The translations under genes and the position numbers were made by a program. Under the pieces are notes generated by a model, which was not told the origin of the DNA, made no database searches, and saw only the letters and a program-made list of their open reading frames with translations. This document shows, piece after piece, positions 8,322-16,794 of a stretch of 64,000 bases of DNA; the first letter of the stretch is position 1, and the number at the start of each line of letters is the position of its first letter. Source of the stretch: Isoalcanivorax pacificus W11-5. GTDB lineage: Bacteria; Pseudomonadota; Gammaproteobacteria; Pseudomonadales; Alcanivoracaceae. The stretch spans positions 3,178,994 to 3,242,993 of the forward strand of contig NZ_CP004387.1 of NCBI RefSeq assembly GCF_000299335.2, in the 5' to 3' direction.

Positions 8322-9659
8322 TCATCGGCGCAAGGCAACGCTCACCCTTAACCCGCCAAGTGGCGATTCATCCAGAGTGAGTGTGCCGCCGTAGAGTGTG
8401 ACCAGTTCGGCCACGATGGCCAGGCCGAGGCCGGAGCCGGGGCGTTGTTCATCCAGACGTGCGCCGCGTGCCAGTGCGGCGTCGCGTTGTTCAGCGGTCA
8501 TGCCGGGGCCGTCGTCTTCAATGCACAGTAATCCCTGTTCACCGTCGCGCTCCAGCGTCACACGCACTCGTGCGCGCGCCCAGCCGAGTGCATTTTCCAG
8601 CAGATTGCCGACCAGCTCCTGCAAATCCTGCGGGTCAATGCGTAATGTCAGTTGCTCGTTCACCGCCGTTTCCATCGCCAGGCCGCGGCGCGAGGCGAGC
8701 CGGCCCAGGCCGTCCAGCACCGGCCTGATCACCGGCATAACGCGCGTGCGCCCGGCCAGCGCCGCGCCGCCTGCGGCAGAGGCGCGGGCCAGGTGATGGC
8801 GCACGGCATCGTCAATGCGTGCGAGTTCGGCACGAAGCTGTTCGCGCTGCTCCGGCGGCAGGCGATCGGCCTGCGTCTGCAATACCGCCACCGGGGTTTT
8901 CAGCGCGTGCGCCAGATTGCCGGCGGCACTGCGGCCGCGTTCGATCAACCGCTGGTCTTTATCAATCACTTCGTTCATGGCTGTGGCCAGGTCCGCCAGT
9001 TCACCGGGCAGGCCCTGTTCGTCCAGGCGCGCGGCATCGCCGGCTTCCACTCTGCGCAATGCCGCGCGCATGCGCCGTAGCGGTGTCAGCCCCCAGCGAA
9101 TCTGCAACGCCAGCCCGGTCAGTAACAGCACCGCCAATGCCAGCAACGACACCCCCAGCAACCGCTCGAAGCTGCGCACCTCGGCATCCGGTTCTTCCCG
9201 CGAGGCCGCCACGGTGACGTACAGCGGCCGGCCGAGCGAGGCGAGCAGGATCGGCCGTTGCATGGCCCGCAGCGGCGTGTTGCGCGGGCCGGTGGTGTCG
9301 AAGGCCACCTGCCCCGGCGTGGCAGACAACCGCACCGCCAGCCGCTGGTCCCACAACGAGCGTGAGGTGACCGCCAGCATTTCGCCGTCGCTGGCCTGCC
9401 AGTACCAGCCGGAAAACACCCGGTCGAAACGGGCATCGCCCAGCGAGCGGGTGACCACAAGCTGGTCCGCCAGCGGGTCATAGCGCACACCGGCCAACAC
9501 TACGTTGAGCAGCGAGCCAAGACGTTCATCAAAGGAATGGTTGACCGCCTGCCGGAAGTTGTAGGCCAGTGCCAGCCCGGCCAGCGGCAGAATCACCAGC
9601 ACCAGCACCAGCGCGGCGATCCACAGCCGCAGGCCCACCGACAGTGGCCGCCGGATCAT
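8322..9659 (-). CDS. sensor histidine kinase (PhoQ/QseC-like)
   Basis: 445 residues. Membrane segments at about 10-35 and 165-188 flank a periplasmic sensor of about 130 residues; HAMP region follows. The phosphoacceptor box is NLAHALKTPVAVLQTQADRL (His about 253), then N box NLLENALGWARARV, G boxes IEDDGPGM and GSGLGLAIVAELVTLYGG. The start overlaps the response-regulator stop by 4 bp. Cotranscription with a secreted PepSY protein upstream of the regulator suggests an envelope-stress or cation/peptide sensor. The signal is not readable from the sequence. Confidence 0.92.
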   Translation of the reverse strand: MIRRPLSVGLRLWIAALVLVLVILPLAGLALAYNFRQAVNHSFDERLGSLLNVVLAGVRYDPLADQLVVTRSLGDARFDRVFSGWYWQASDGEMLAVTSRSLWDQRLAVRLSATPGQVAFDTTGPRNTPLRAMQRPILLASLGRPLYVTVAASREEPDAEVRSFERLLGVSLLALAVLLLTGLALQIRWGLTPLRRMRAALRRVEAGDAARLDEQGLPGELADLATAMNEVIDKDQRLIERGRSAAGNLAHALKTPVAVLQTQADRLPPEQREQLRAELARIDDAVRHHLARASAAGGAALAGRTRVMPVIRPVLDGLGRLASRRGLAMETAVNEQLTLRIDPQDLQELVGNLLENALGWARARVRVTLERDGEQGLLCIEDDGPGMTAEQRDAALARGARLDEQRPGSGLGLAIVAELVTLYGGTLTLDESPLGGLRVSVALRR

Positions 9660-10318
9660 TCGATTGCCACCAGCCGGTAGCCCTGGCCCCGGACTGTTTC
9701 GATACGCTCACCCCCGAGCTTGCGGCGCAGCCGGCTCACCTGCACATCGATGACATTGGAATCCGGTTCACTGTCGCGGTCGTAAACGTGCTCGGACAGT
9801 TCCGTGCGGCTGACGATACGCGGCGCCGCACGCATCAGGCAGGCTAGCAGGCGCAGTTCCTGCGCGGTCAGGGTGACCGGCATGCCGGCGCGGGTGACGC
9901 TGCCGACATGGCTGTCATACCGCAGGTCGCCCACCGTCAGCACCGGGTGCGCATGGCCGTGGCTGCGGCGCACCAGTGCATGCAGGCGGAACAGCACCTC
10001 GCCGGTTTCAAACGGTTTGGTGACGTAGTCGTCGGCCCCGGCGGAAAAGCCGGCGGCCTTGTCCGACCAGCGCTCGCGTGCGGTCAGCACCAGCACCGGC
10101 AGGTCGATGTCATCCGCACGCCACTGCGCCAGCCAGCGGGTGCCATCGCCATCGGGCAGGCCGAGATCAAGGATCACCACGTCGTACCGTTCCGTGCGCA
10201 CCAGGAAATCCGCATCGCTGCCGGTGCCGCTGGTTTCCACCAGCAGGCCGGCGTCAGTGAGCGCCCGGGCCAGAGCCGTGCAAAGTGCCTGATCATCCTC
10301 CACCAGCAACACTTTCAT
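9656..10318 (-). CDS. OmpR-family response regulator
   Basis: 220 residues. Receiver domain: MKVLLVEDD, phosphoacceptor in VVILDLGLPDGDG (Asp about 51), conserved T/K in VLTARE and DDYVTKPF. The C-terminal winged helix has LTAQELRLLACLMRAAPRIVSR and VDVQVSRLRRKL-type sequence (IDVQVSRLRRKLGGERIETV). It lies directly behind the PepSY gene (no intergenic base) and is coupled to the kinase gene, so the three form one transcription unit. Confidence 0.95.
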   Translation of the reverse strand: MKVLLVEDDQALCTALARALTDAGLLVETSGTGSDADFLVRTERYDVVILDLGLPDGDGTRWLAQWRADDIDLPVLVLTARERWSDKAAGFSAGADDYVTKPFETGEVLFRLHALVRRSHGHAHPVLTVGDLRYDSHVGSVTRAGMPVTLTAQELRLLACLMRAAPRIVSRTELSEHVYDRDSEPDSNVIDVQVSRLRRKLGGERIETVRGQGYRLVAIE

Positions 10319-10645
10319 TCAGCGTTTCATCCCGTTGATATTGACGCCCTCGATACCGACCAGCTCGCCGGTCGCCGCATCAAATTCGAACTCCACCACC
10401 TGCCCCTGGGGGCCGACCATCTCGATTTCGTAGTACACCTTGCCGTCGTCGCGGTCCAGCTCCACCTCGATCACGTTGCCGACATAATGCTGCTCAAGCC
10501 AGTCGAGCACCGACCCGAGGCTGACCAGCCGCCCGGCCCGCACATCATCATGCAGCGAGCGCCAGTCATCATCGGCACGGGCGGCCGGCCACAGCGCCAA
10601 CAGCAGGGCAAAGGTGCATGACAGTACTTTAATTGATGTCTTCAT
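10319..10645 (-). CDS. secreted PepSY-domain protein
   Basis: 108 residues from MKTSIKVLSCTFALLLALWP, a signal peptide cleaved near AARA-DD. The mature protein is one PepSY domain: VLDWLEQHYVGNVIEVELD, then KVYYEIEMVGPQGQVVEFEF and DAATGELVGIEG. An ATG three codons upstream exists, but the internal start gives a better signal peptide. PepSY proteins are periplasmic inhibitors or sensors; here it heads the response regulator/kinase operon and probably modulates the kinase. Confidence 0.85.
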   Translation of the reverse strand: MKTSIKVLSCTFALLLALWPAARADDDWRSLHDDVRAGRLVSLGSVLDWLEQHYVGNVIEVELDRDDGKVYYEIEMVGPQGQVVEFEFDAATGELVGIEGVNINGMKR

Positions 10646-10792
10646 GGCGCCCATTGTCGCGGCTCGAACATGAACGGCACATTAACAAGCCACTCAGCTT
10701 CCTGAAAACCGCCTTGTGTGAGTATGGCTTTCAACGACGGGGCACACCGCCCCCGTCGCAACGATACCAAGCGCTGAACAAGGAGATTCACC

Positions 10793-11257
10793 ATGCAAAC
10801 GAAACATGCCCTGATGCTGCCCCTGATCGCCGGTTCCCTGTCCCTGGCCGCTGTCAGCGCCCAGGCCCGGATGACACCTGACCAAGTCGACGCACTGCTG
10901 AAGCAGACCGGTGAATATGGCTTTACCCACTATGAAGAAATCAGCTTCGATGATGGCGAGGTGGAAGTCGAAGGCTGGCTGGACGACAACTGGACCGCCG
11001 ATGTCGACTTCACCCTGCAGGGTGAAGCGGTCCGAGAGGAACGCCGTCGCCGGGACGGTGGTGCCCGCGGCCTGAGCGCCGATGACGTGCGCAACGCCGT
11101 GAAAGCCGCCACGGACGAGGGCCTGACGCAGATCGAGGAAATCCAGACCCGTCGCGGCAATACCATTGAAGTGGAAGGCTATGGCCAGAACGGTGGCGAA
11201 ATGGAAATTCATATCGACGCGGAGAGCTACAAGGTGATCAATATCGATCGCGACTGA
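10793..11257 (+). CDS. secreted PepSY-like protein
   Basis: 154 residues with a signal peptide (MQTKHALMLPLIAGSLSLAA … AQA). Two related halves: MTPDQVDALLKQTGEYGFTH-YEEISFDDGEVEVEGWL and LSADDVRNAVKAATDEGLTQ-IEEIQTRRGNTIEVEG, so this is a tandem PepSY-like fold. It diverges from the PepSY/regulator/kinase operon and is a paralogue of the minus-strand gene downstream. A strong terminator hairpin follows. Confidence 0.85.
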   Translation: MQTKHALMLPLIAGSLSLAAVSAQARMTPDQVDALLKQTGEYGFTHYEEISFDDGEVEVEGWLDDNWTADVDFTLQGEAVREERRRRDGGARGLSADDVRNAVKAATDEGLTQIEEIQTRRGNTIEVEGYGQNGGEMEIHIDAESYKVINIDRD

Positions 11258-11283
11258 TATCGCCTTTTGCCCGGGGTATCACA

Positions 11284-11313
11284 AAAAAATCCGGCCTTCG
11301 GGCCGGATTTTTC
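11284..11313. terminator. intrinsic terminator hairpin
   Basis: AAATCCGGCC-TTCG-GGCCGGATTTTT: a GC-rich stem with a stable TTCG loop, flanked by A's on the left and T's on the right, so it can stop transcription in both directions. It serves the plus-strand PepSY gene and the convergent minus-strand paralogue. Confidence 0.9.
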
Positions 11314-11414
11314 GTGCGCCTCACGCCGTTGTCAGGTGGCTGGAGAATCGCTCCCGTCGAGCGGTTTCCAGAACCGCTTCAACCCGCACAGGCCTGGCGT
11401 ATTGATCATGCCTG

Positions 11415-11891
11415 TCAGTCATCCTTGTCCACTTTGACGATATCGAAACTGCCCAGCTGGACACGCACATCGATATCCTTGCCATCGGCGGTCTGCCCTT
11501 CCACCTCAATCACATTTTTGCGATTGATCTGCACATCATCGACACGGGTCAGGCCCTCGCCGGCCGCAGCCTGCACGGCAGCGCGCACATCGCTTTGCTG
11601 CATGCTGTGCTTGCGCTCGCGCTCGCCACGGGTTCTTTCCTCGACCACCGCGCCCTGCGCGGAGAAGGTCACCTTGGCCATGGCATTGCCGGCCAGCCAG
11701 CCTTCGATCTCCGCCGAACCATCGTCGTCGATCTCGATGTCCTTGTAGTAGGTAAAGCCGTATTCCGCGCTCCGTTCCAGCACACCGTGCAGATCTTCCA
11801 CACTGATGTCGGCCTGTGCCATCGGCATGGACAGCGCGCCCATCGCCAGCACCCCTGCCAGGGGCAACACTCGACGTATAGACTTTTTCAT
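11415..11891 (-). CDS. secreted PepSY-like protein, paralogue
   Basis: 158 residues from MKKSIRRVLPLAGVLAMGAL, signal peptide ending AQA-D. Again two repeats: VEDLHGVLERSAEYGFTYYK-DIEIDDDGSAEIEGWL and QQSDVRAAVQAAAGEGLTRV-DDVQINRKNVIEVEG. The same layout and motifs as the convergent neighbour point to a local duplication. A longer reading frame extends upstream but lacks a start in a sensible context; this ATG sits behind AGGAGGTCAGT, a strong ribosome site. Confidence 0.85.
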   Translation of the reverse strand: MKKSIRRVLPLAGVLAMGALSMPMAQADISVEDLHGVLERSAEYGFTYYKDIEIDDDGSAEIEGWLAGNAMAKVTFSAQGAVVEERTRGERERKHSMQQSDVRAAVQAAAGEGLTRVDDVQINRKNVIEVEGQTADGKDIDVRVQLGSFDIVKVDKDD

Positions 11892-12090
11892 ACTGACCTC
11901 CTGCATGTCTTCACACAGGCCGGAGAACGGACCCGTCGCCCTCCGAGGCGACCGGCAGCGTTGCCTCGGGCAACCGCTCCTGCTGGCATGATGTTGGCCC
12001 TCCGTGCGCCGGGTTGTCGCCCAGCACGGCGTCCTTTTGACAATGTTTTGCAGGGGCAACGCGCTGCCCCGCCAGCCTCCGGGGGAGGGG

Positions 12091-12516
12091 TCAGGCCGGC
12101 GGGGCCTTGCGTTGTTCACTATGTCGACGCAGGGAGGTGGTCGGACGGCCTGCCTGTTGCCAGGCGCGGAAACCGCCTTCCAGATGGCAGACGCGTGGCA
12201 CCCCCATGCGCGTGAGTTGCGCGGCGGCCAGCGCCGAGCGCCAGGCGCTGGCGCAGTACAGCACCAGCCGCTTGCCGCTGCCGAATACCGGCTTGAAGTA
12301 AGGGCTTTCCGGATCGACCCAGAATTCCAGCATGCCGCGCGGTGCATGGAAGGCGCCGGGCAGCAGCCCGTCGCGCTCCAGCTCACGCAAATCACGCAGG
12401 TCCACAAAGACCACGTCGCTGTCGTGCAACAGCGCAGCAGCATCCTGCTGGGACAGCAGTTCTGCCTCGCGCCCGGCTTCCGCCAGCAGCGCCTTGTAGC
12501 CGATCTTCAGTTTCAT
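12091..12516 (-). CDS. rhodanese-like domain protein
   Basis: 141 residues. Single rhodanese domain: DVVFVDLRDLRELERDGLLP, GAFHAPRGMLEFWVDP, and the active-site loop YCASAWRSALAA (Cys followed by a six-residue loop), then GVPRVCHLEGGFRAWQQAG. It has no signal peptide, so it is cytoplasmic; expected role is sulfur transfer from a thiol or persulfide donor. Single-domain rhodaneses of this size are common and partner-dependent; nothing nearby identifies a partner. Confidence 0.9.
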   Translation of the reverse strand: MKLKIGYKALLAEAGREAELLSQQDAAALLHDSDVVFVDLRDLRELERDGLLPGAFHAPRGMLEFWVDPESPYFKPVFGSGKRLVLYCASAWRSALAAAQLTRMGVPRVCHLEGGFRAWQQAGRPTTSLRRHSEQRKAPPA

Positions 12517-12597
12517 GGACCACGCTCTTGCAGACGGACAGAACGTCAGCCTAGAACACCGCCTCCGAAGACAACATCCGACCTTGGGAGGATGGCC

Positions 12598-13026
12598 TTA
12601 CGGTGCAGCGTCGAATATTGCCTTGCCGGTCTGCATGTCGATGGGCATGGAGAAGTGTTCATGCACAATCCGCCAGCCGTCACCCTGGCGACGGTAGCAG
12701 GCCGTACCGCGCGTATAACCGCTTTCCATTTCGCCCTGCTCGTTGGGGCCGCTGCAGCGGTCGATAAACCAGGCCACCGCCAGATCGTCGCTTGCCTGCA
12801 CCGTCACGCTGTGCAGCACAATGCTGCCCTCGCCCATGAACTGCAGGCACTGCGCCCAGTGTTCGCGGTATGCCGCTGCGCCGACAAATTGCAGTGTCGC
12901 AATCGCGTCAAACGCCACCACGTCATCGTCGTAGAACGCCATGATGCGATCAAGATCGCCACCGGTCACCGTGGCGTGCCAGGCTTCTACCAGCGCGCGA
13001 ATCTCGTTTTCCACCGTGTTACTCAT
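12598..13026 (-). CDS. SnoaL/NTF2-like protein (YybH/DUF4440 type)
   Basis: 142 residues from MSNTVENEIRALVEAWHATV. Sequence features: GGDLDRIMAFYDDDVVAFDA, YREHWAQCLQFMG and WRIVHEHFSMPID, the cone-shaped NTF2-like fold with the usual closing HEHFS. An upstream ATG adds 12 residues but has a poorer ribosome site. It lies 13 bp downstream of the VOC gene in the same direction. Small-molecule binding or turnover is likely; substrate unknown. Confidence 0.85.
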   Translation of the reverse strand: MSNTVENEIRALVEAWHATVTGGDLDRIMAFYDDDVVAFDAIATLQFVGAAAYREHWAQCLQFMGEGSIVLHSVTVQASDDLAVAWFIDRCSGPNEQGEMESGYTRGTACYRRQGDGWRIVHEHFSMPIDMQTGKAIFDAAP

Positions 13027-13039
13027 GCTGTTTCTCCTG

Positions 13040-13495
13040 TCAGGCACAGCCGGGTTTGTCATTGTTCTGTGAGAACTGCTGCATTGCTTCCTGCAATGCT
13101 TCCGGGCTCACATCCCGCACGTGAGAAGCGATCGACCAGCGGTGTCCGAACGGGTCGCTGAGCACGCCGTAGCGATCGCCCCAGAACATATCCTCCAGCG
13201 GTATCACCGTCTCGCAGCCGGCGTCCAGTGCGCGTTGGAACAGCGCATCGCAATCATCCACCTGCAGGTGCAGCGTGACCGGGCTGATGGCACCGGCCTG
13301 CGGTACATCACCGCACTCCTCGAACACGTCGCACAACATCAAGCGGGCATCGCCGATCTGCAGTTCACCGTGCATCAGGCGGCCATCCGGTGCCGGCATC
13401 ATCATGTTCACTTCCGCGCCAAAGGCACGCTGATAAAATTCCGCCGCCTTGCTGGCTTCTCGGCATTGCAGATGGGGAATCAGGGCAACACTCAT
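13040..13495 (-). CDS. VOC-superfamily protein (PhnB-like)
   Basis: 151 residues. Opens IPHLQCREASKAAEFYQRAF, has MHGELQIGDARLMLCD and ends with GDRYGVLSDPFGHRWSIASH, the standard PhnB/glyoxalase-bleomycin-resistance pattern with one domain formed by two beta-alpha-beta modules. Together with the downstream NTF2-like gene and the neighbouring DGPF/ECF42 module it makes a cluster of small proteins often seen together around ECF42 sigma factors. Enzymatic activity cannot be predicted. Confidence 0.88.
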   Translation of the reverse strand: MSVALIPHLQCREASKAAEFYQRAFGAEVNMMMPAPDGRLMHGELQIGDARLMLCDVFEECGDVPQAGAISPVTLHLQVDDCDALFQRALDAGCETVIPLEDMFWGDRYGVLSDPFGHRWSIASHVRDVSPEALQEAMQQFSQNNDKPGCA

Positions 13496-13557
13496 GGCAC
13501 ACCTCCTGTGTCAGTGGGAGTTATAACGGTTCATCGCGTAATAGCGGATAAGGGAGG

Positions 13558-13693
13558 GTCGGACGTCTGACGTCGGACGTCTGACGCCAAACCGAAAGCA
13601 AACGACTCTGGTAATGGAAAGGCAGCGCCGTCCGCGTCGGATATCAACCGCTTTTAGCGTCCGACGTCAGACGTCAGACGTCCGTCGTTCGAC
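13558..13693. repeat. inverted arrays of 7-bp repeats (GTCGGAC/GTCTGAC type), intergenic
   Basis: Four heptamers (GTCGGAC, GTCTGAC, GTCGGAC, GTCTGAC) on the left, then after about 72 bases their reverse complements GTCCGAC, GTCAGAC, GTCAGAC and degenerate GTCCGTC, GTTCGAC on the right. The arrangement is the same as that of the repeat near 8.2 kb but with a different heptamer. It fills the space between the DGPF gene and the VOC gene. Confidence 0.8.
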
Positions 13694-13706
13694 CCACACC
13701 ACCCTG

Positions 13707-14051
13707 TCATACGTCCAGATCACGAATCGGACGTACTTCGATACTGCCGACACGCGCGGGGGGAATCTTCGCGGCGATCTGCAGGGCTTCATTCATGTCG
13801 CGCGCTTCCACCAGGTAGAAACCCGCCAGCTGTTCCTTGGTTTCCGCAAACGGCCCATCGGTGACCACGGTCTTGCCGTCGCGCACACGCACCGTGCTGG
13901 CGGTCGCCACCGGCTGCAGCGCTTCACCGGCGATCATGCGACCGCTCTCGTACAGGCTGCTGGCGTAGGCATGGCATTCCGGATCCTTCGGGCTGTCCGG
14001 CAGGCTGTGGAGCAACTGTTCATCACTGTAGACCAGGCACAAATATTTCAT
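13707..14051 (-). CDS. YCII/DGPF-domain protein
   Basis: 114 residues from MKYLCLVYSDEQLLHSLPD; an ATG further upstream is out of context. VVTDGPFAETKEQLAGFYLV is the DGPF signature, followed by ARDMNEALQIAAKIPPARVG-SIEVRPI. Such proteins are small ferredoxin-like folds encoded beside ECF42 sigma factors, as here. It lies after the sigma gene; a second DGPF gene precedes it. Confidence 0.92.
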   Translation of the reverse strand: MKYLCLVYSDEQLLHSLPDSPKDPECHAYASSLYESGRMIAGEALQPVATASTVRVRDGKTVVTDGPFAETKEQLAGFYLVEARDMNEALQIAAKIPPARVGSIEVRPIRDLDV

Positions 14052-14092
14052 GGTGCGTCCTCCAACGCGGTAAGGTCGTATACAAGCTCGGT

Positions 14093-15343
14093 TCATTCAT
14101 TCAGTTCCTGCAGGCGACGGGAGAGAAACGCCCGCTCGGCATCCTGCTGTGACAGCGACAGCGCGACGCTGTAGGCCGTCCGGGCGGCCTCGTTGTCACC
14201 CTGCCGCCGCAACAGGTCGGCACGGGCCGCGTGGGACAGCGCGTAGCCACGCAACTCGCCCTGCGCATGCAACGCATCGATCAGCGCCAGCCCGGCGCGC
14301 GAGCCGTCGCGCATGGCCACGGCCACCGCGCGATTCAGCGCCACCACCGGCGACGGCGTCAGGTTCATCAGGGCATCGTAGAGGCCAACGATCTGCGCCC
14401 AGTCGGTGTCGGCCGCATTCACGGCTTCTGCATGCACCGCCGCAATCGCTGCCTGCAGCGTGTAGGCGCCAAAGCGACGCGAACGCAAGGCGCGCAGCAC
14501 CAGCCGGTCGCCCTCTTCTATCAGGGCACGGTCCCACAGCGTGCGATCCTGTTCTTCCAGCAGCACCGGATCACCGGAGACATCCAGCCGCGCCGGGCGG
14601 CGTGCCTCGATCAGCAGCATCAGGGCCAGCAGCCCTGCAACCTCCGGCTCGGGCAGCAATTCCAGCAGCAGACGGCCAAGCCGGATCGCCTCTGCGGACA
14701 CATCCGTGCGCGTCAGCGAGCCACCCGAGGACGCGTAGTAGCCTTCATTGAACACCAGGTAAATAACCCGCAGCACACTGTCCAGCCGCATCGGCAATTC
14801 CGCCAGCGTGGGCACCTCGTAGGGAATGCCGGCGTCACGAATCTTGGTCTTGGCGCGCACGATGCGCTGCGCCACGGTGGGCGTGCTGATCAGAAAGGCA
14901 CGGCCGATTTCTTCGGTCGTGAGGTCGCAGATTTCACGCAGCGTCAGGGCAATTTGCGCTTCTGGCGCCAGCGCCGGGTGACAACAGGTGAAGATCAGCC
15001 GCAAGCGATCATCCTCGACACTGTCGTCGAGCAGGTCGGTGTCATCCACCTCATTGTGCAACAGCGCCATTTCCGCCACCGACGCATTAAAGCGCGCACG
15101 GCGGCGCAGGTTGTCGATCGCCTTGAAGCGGCCGGCAGACACCAGCCAGGCGCGGGGATTGTCCGGCAAACCATCATGCGGCCATTGCTGCATCGCGGCC
15201 ATGAAGGCTTCCTGCAATGCTTCCTCGGCCAGATCGAAGTCCCCCAGCAGGCGGATCAGCGTCGCCAGCACCCGCCGCGACTCCTTGCGGTAAAGCGCTT
15301 CGACCTGTTGTTGCATAGCGATACTCCGCGGCTGGCTGCTCAT
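14093..15343 (-). CDS. ECF42-type RNA polymerase sigma factor
   Basis: 416 residues. Region 2 is visible at [20 protein letters not shown] and [20 protein letters not shown]; region 4 at [20 protein letters not shown]. After it comes the long C-terminal extension ([20 protein letters not shown] … [20 protein letters not shown]) that defines the ECF42 group and is required for activity in characterised members. It is sandwiched between two DGPF genes, its usual partners, with no anti-sigma gene. An alternative start nine codons in ([12 protein letters not shown]) is possible. Confidence 0.93.
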   Translation of the reverse strand: MSSQPRSIAMQQQVEALYRKESRRVLATLIRLLGDFDLAEEALQEAFMAAMQQWPHDGLPDNPRAWLVSAGRFKAIDNLRRRARFNASVAEMALLHNEVDDTDLLDDSVEDDRLRLIFTCCHPALAPEAQIALTLREICDLTTEEIGRAFLISTPTVAQRIVRAKTKIRDAGIPYEVPTLAELPMRLDSVLRVIYLVFNEGYYASSGGSLTRTDVSAEAIRLGRLLLELLPEPEVAGLLALMLLIEARRPARLDVSGDPVLLEEQDRTLWDRALIEEGDRLVLRALRSRRFGAYTLQAAIAAVHAEAVNAADTDWAQIVGLYDALMNLTPSPVVALNRAVAVAMRDGSRAGLALIDALHAQGELRGYALSHAARADLLRRQGDNEAARTAYSVALSLSQQDAERAFLSRRLQELNE

Positions 15344-15355
15344 GACATCTCCCGG

Positions 15356-15709
15356 TCACGGCCCCAGCGGGCGGATTTCGACACAGCCCAGGGCACCGGC
15401 GGGAATCTGCGCGGCGATGCGAATCGCCTGATCCAGATCGCCGGCCTCGATGAGCATATACCCACTCAACTGCTCGGACGTGTCAGCATAGGGCCCGTCT
15501 GTGATCAGCGGCACATTTGCATCCGGGTGGCCCGGCCGCACCGTGGTGGCCAGCTGGGCCGACCGCAGGCAACGGGCATCCAGCACACAGTGACGCTGCT
15601 GCAAGGCGCTGTCGTAGGCGGCGCTGTCCGCCGCCAGCCGGTCCAGCGCCTGGCGTGGCAGGGCCGCCAACCGCTGTTCGTCGATGTAGACCAGGCACAG
15701 GTATTTCAT
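15356..15709 (-). CDS. YCII/DGPF-domain protein, second copy
   Basis: 117 residues, MKYLCLVYIDEQRLAALPRQ, with LITDGPYADTSEQLSGYMLI (DGPY variant of the signature) and GDLDQAIRIAAQIPAGALGC-VEIRPL. It lies 12 bp upstream of the ECF42 gene and is clearly paralogous to the DGPF gene on the other side. Having both copies flank the sigma factor suggests that they act together or bind different ligands. Confidence 0.92.
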   Translation of the reverse strand: MKYLCLVYIDEQRLAALPRQALDRLAADSAAYDSALQQRHCVLDARCLRSAQLATTVRPGHPDANVPLITDGPYADTSEQLSGYMLIEAGDLDQAIRIAAQIPAGALGCVEIRPLGP

Positions 15710-15791
15710 GGCATCAAACCGTCGGGTAGATGCCTGTAGTCGCCGGGCGGCGCCGGGATTCGACAGCCGCCGGAAAAAAAGACGGGGCGGC

Positions 15792-16784
15792 TCAGTCCTC
15801 GTCGTCGTCCTCTTCCTCGCCGAGCTTCTCTGCCTCCTTCTTGAGCAGGTCGCTGAGGGCGTCTTCGTTGTCGCTGACGATCTCGTAGGCCTTTTCCAGC
15901 CACTTGGGTGGCAGGCCGGATTCAGTGACCGTGGCGAGCAGGGAGACCGTGCCCAAGCCCATCAACTGGCCGTCAAACCCGACCGACAGCGGCACCCTGG
16001 GCAGGCGAGGCACCTGACCCCATTTAACCGGTTCGTCCACGTCTTGCTTCAGAGGCTCCCCCTCGCCGGTCAGGAAATACTGTACCGTCGGCCCACCCCG
16101 GCGCGGGCAGTACACCACCGGGAAGCGGTGCTCGAACAGCGTCTCCTGCATGCCCCGGTTGCCCTGCTGCCAGGTGGCGTCGGCGGTCAGACTCAATTGC
16201 ACGGCAATGCGGCGCCGATCCGCCGGGACCGCCGGCACGTTACAGTAGACCCGGCGCAGCACCATTTGCAGGGCATCAGCGCTCTCCTCCTGTGGACGGA
16301 TTTCCACCAGCGCCTCGAACGCCGGCTGGTCCGCGTGAAAGCGCACCAGCCGCAGGCAACGCCAGGGCGATACCGGCTTGCCGGCGTCATCCATGCGATA
16401 GAAGTCGAACTGGCCTTCTGCCTCATACTGTGCGGTGTACTGTTCGATCTTTTTCGCCAGCGACCGGCTCATGCGCTCGGTCAGGTAGTCGCCCAGGGCG
16501 CCGCCAAGCGCCACCAGCAGCTTCACGCCCACAGCAGGCACTCCCTTTTCGGACTCGCTGCCACAATATTGCCGGATGCGCTGTTCCTGCTGGGGAAAAA
16601 CGCCGCTCACGCCATCCTGTGCCGACCAGTCCCGTGGCAGCGCGTCGCTGCGCGGGTTGGCGTCGAACGGTATCAGCATCAACGCCACGTCTTCCTGTTT
16701 CGGTGCAACAAAATGGGTCTGCTTCAGACAGCCGGCCAGTGACAACAGCATCAGCACGGCAAACCCCATCAGATAACCTTTCAT
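15792..16784 (-). CDS. lipoprotein of unknown function
   Basis: 330 residues from MKGYLMGFAVLMLLSLAGCL; LAGC is a lipobox. No catalytic motif was recognised. The body contains GVKLLVALGGALGDYLTERM (possibly amphipathic), many charged segments, and an acidic tail EEEDDDED. The upstream ATGs in this frame lack a signal and are rejected. It lies 10 bp after an HExxH-containing lipoprotein gene and probably forms one transcription unit with it and a third small gene. I do not recognise the family. Confidence 0.75.
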   Translation of the reverse strand: MKGYLMGFAVLMLLSLAGCLKQTHFVAPKQEDVALMLIPFDANPRSDALPRDWSAQDGVSGVFPQQEQRIRQYCGSESEKGVPAVGVKLLVALGGALGDYLTERMSRSLAKKIEQYTAQYEAEGQFDFYRMDDAGKPVSPWRCLRLVRFHADQPAFEALVEIRPQEESADALQMVLRRVYCNVPAVPADRRRIAVQLSLTADATWQQGNRGMQETLFEHRFPVVYCPRRGGPTVQYFLTGEGEPLKQDVDEPVKWGQVPRLPRVPLSVGFDGQLMGLGTVSLLATVTESGLPPKWLEKAYEIVSDNEDALSDLLKKEAEKLGEEEDDDED

Positions 16785-16794
16785 TGGATTCCCC

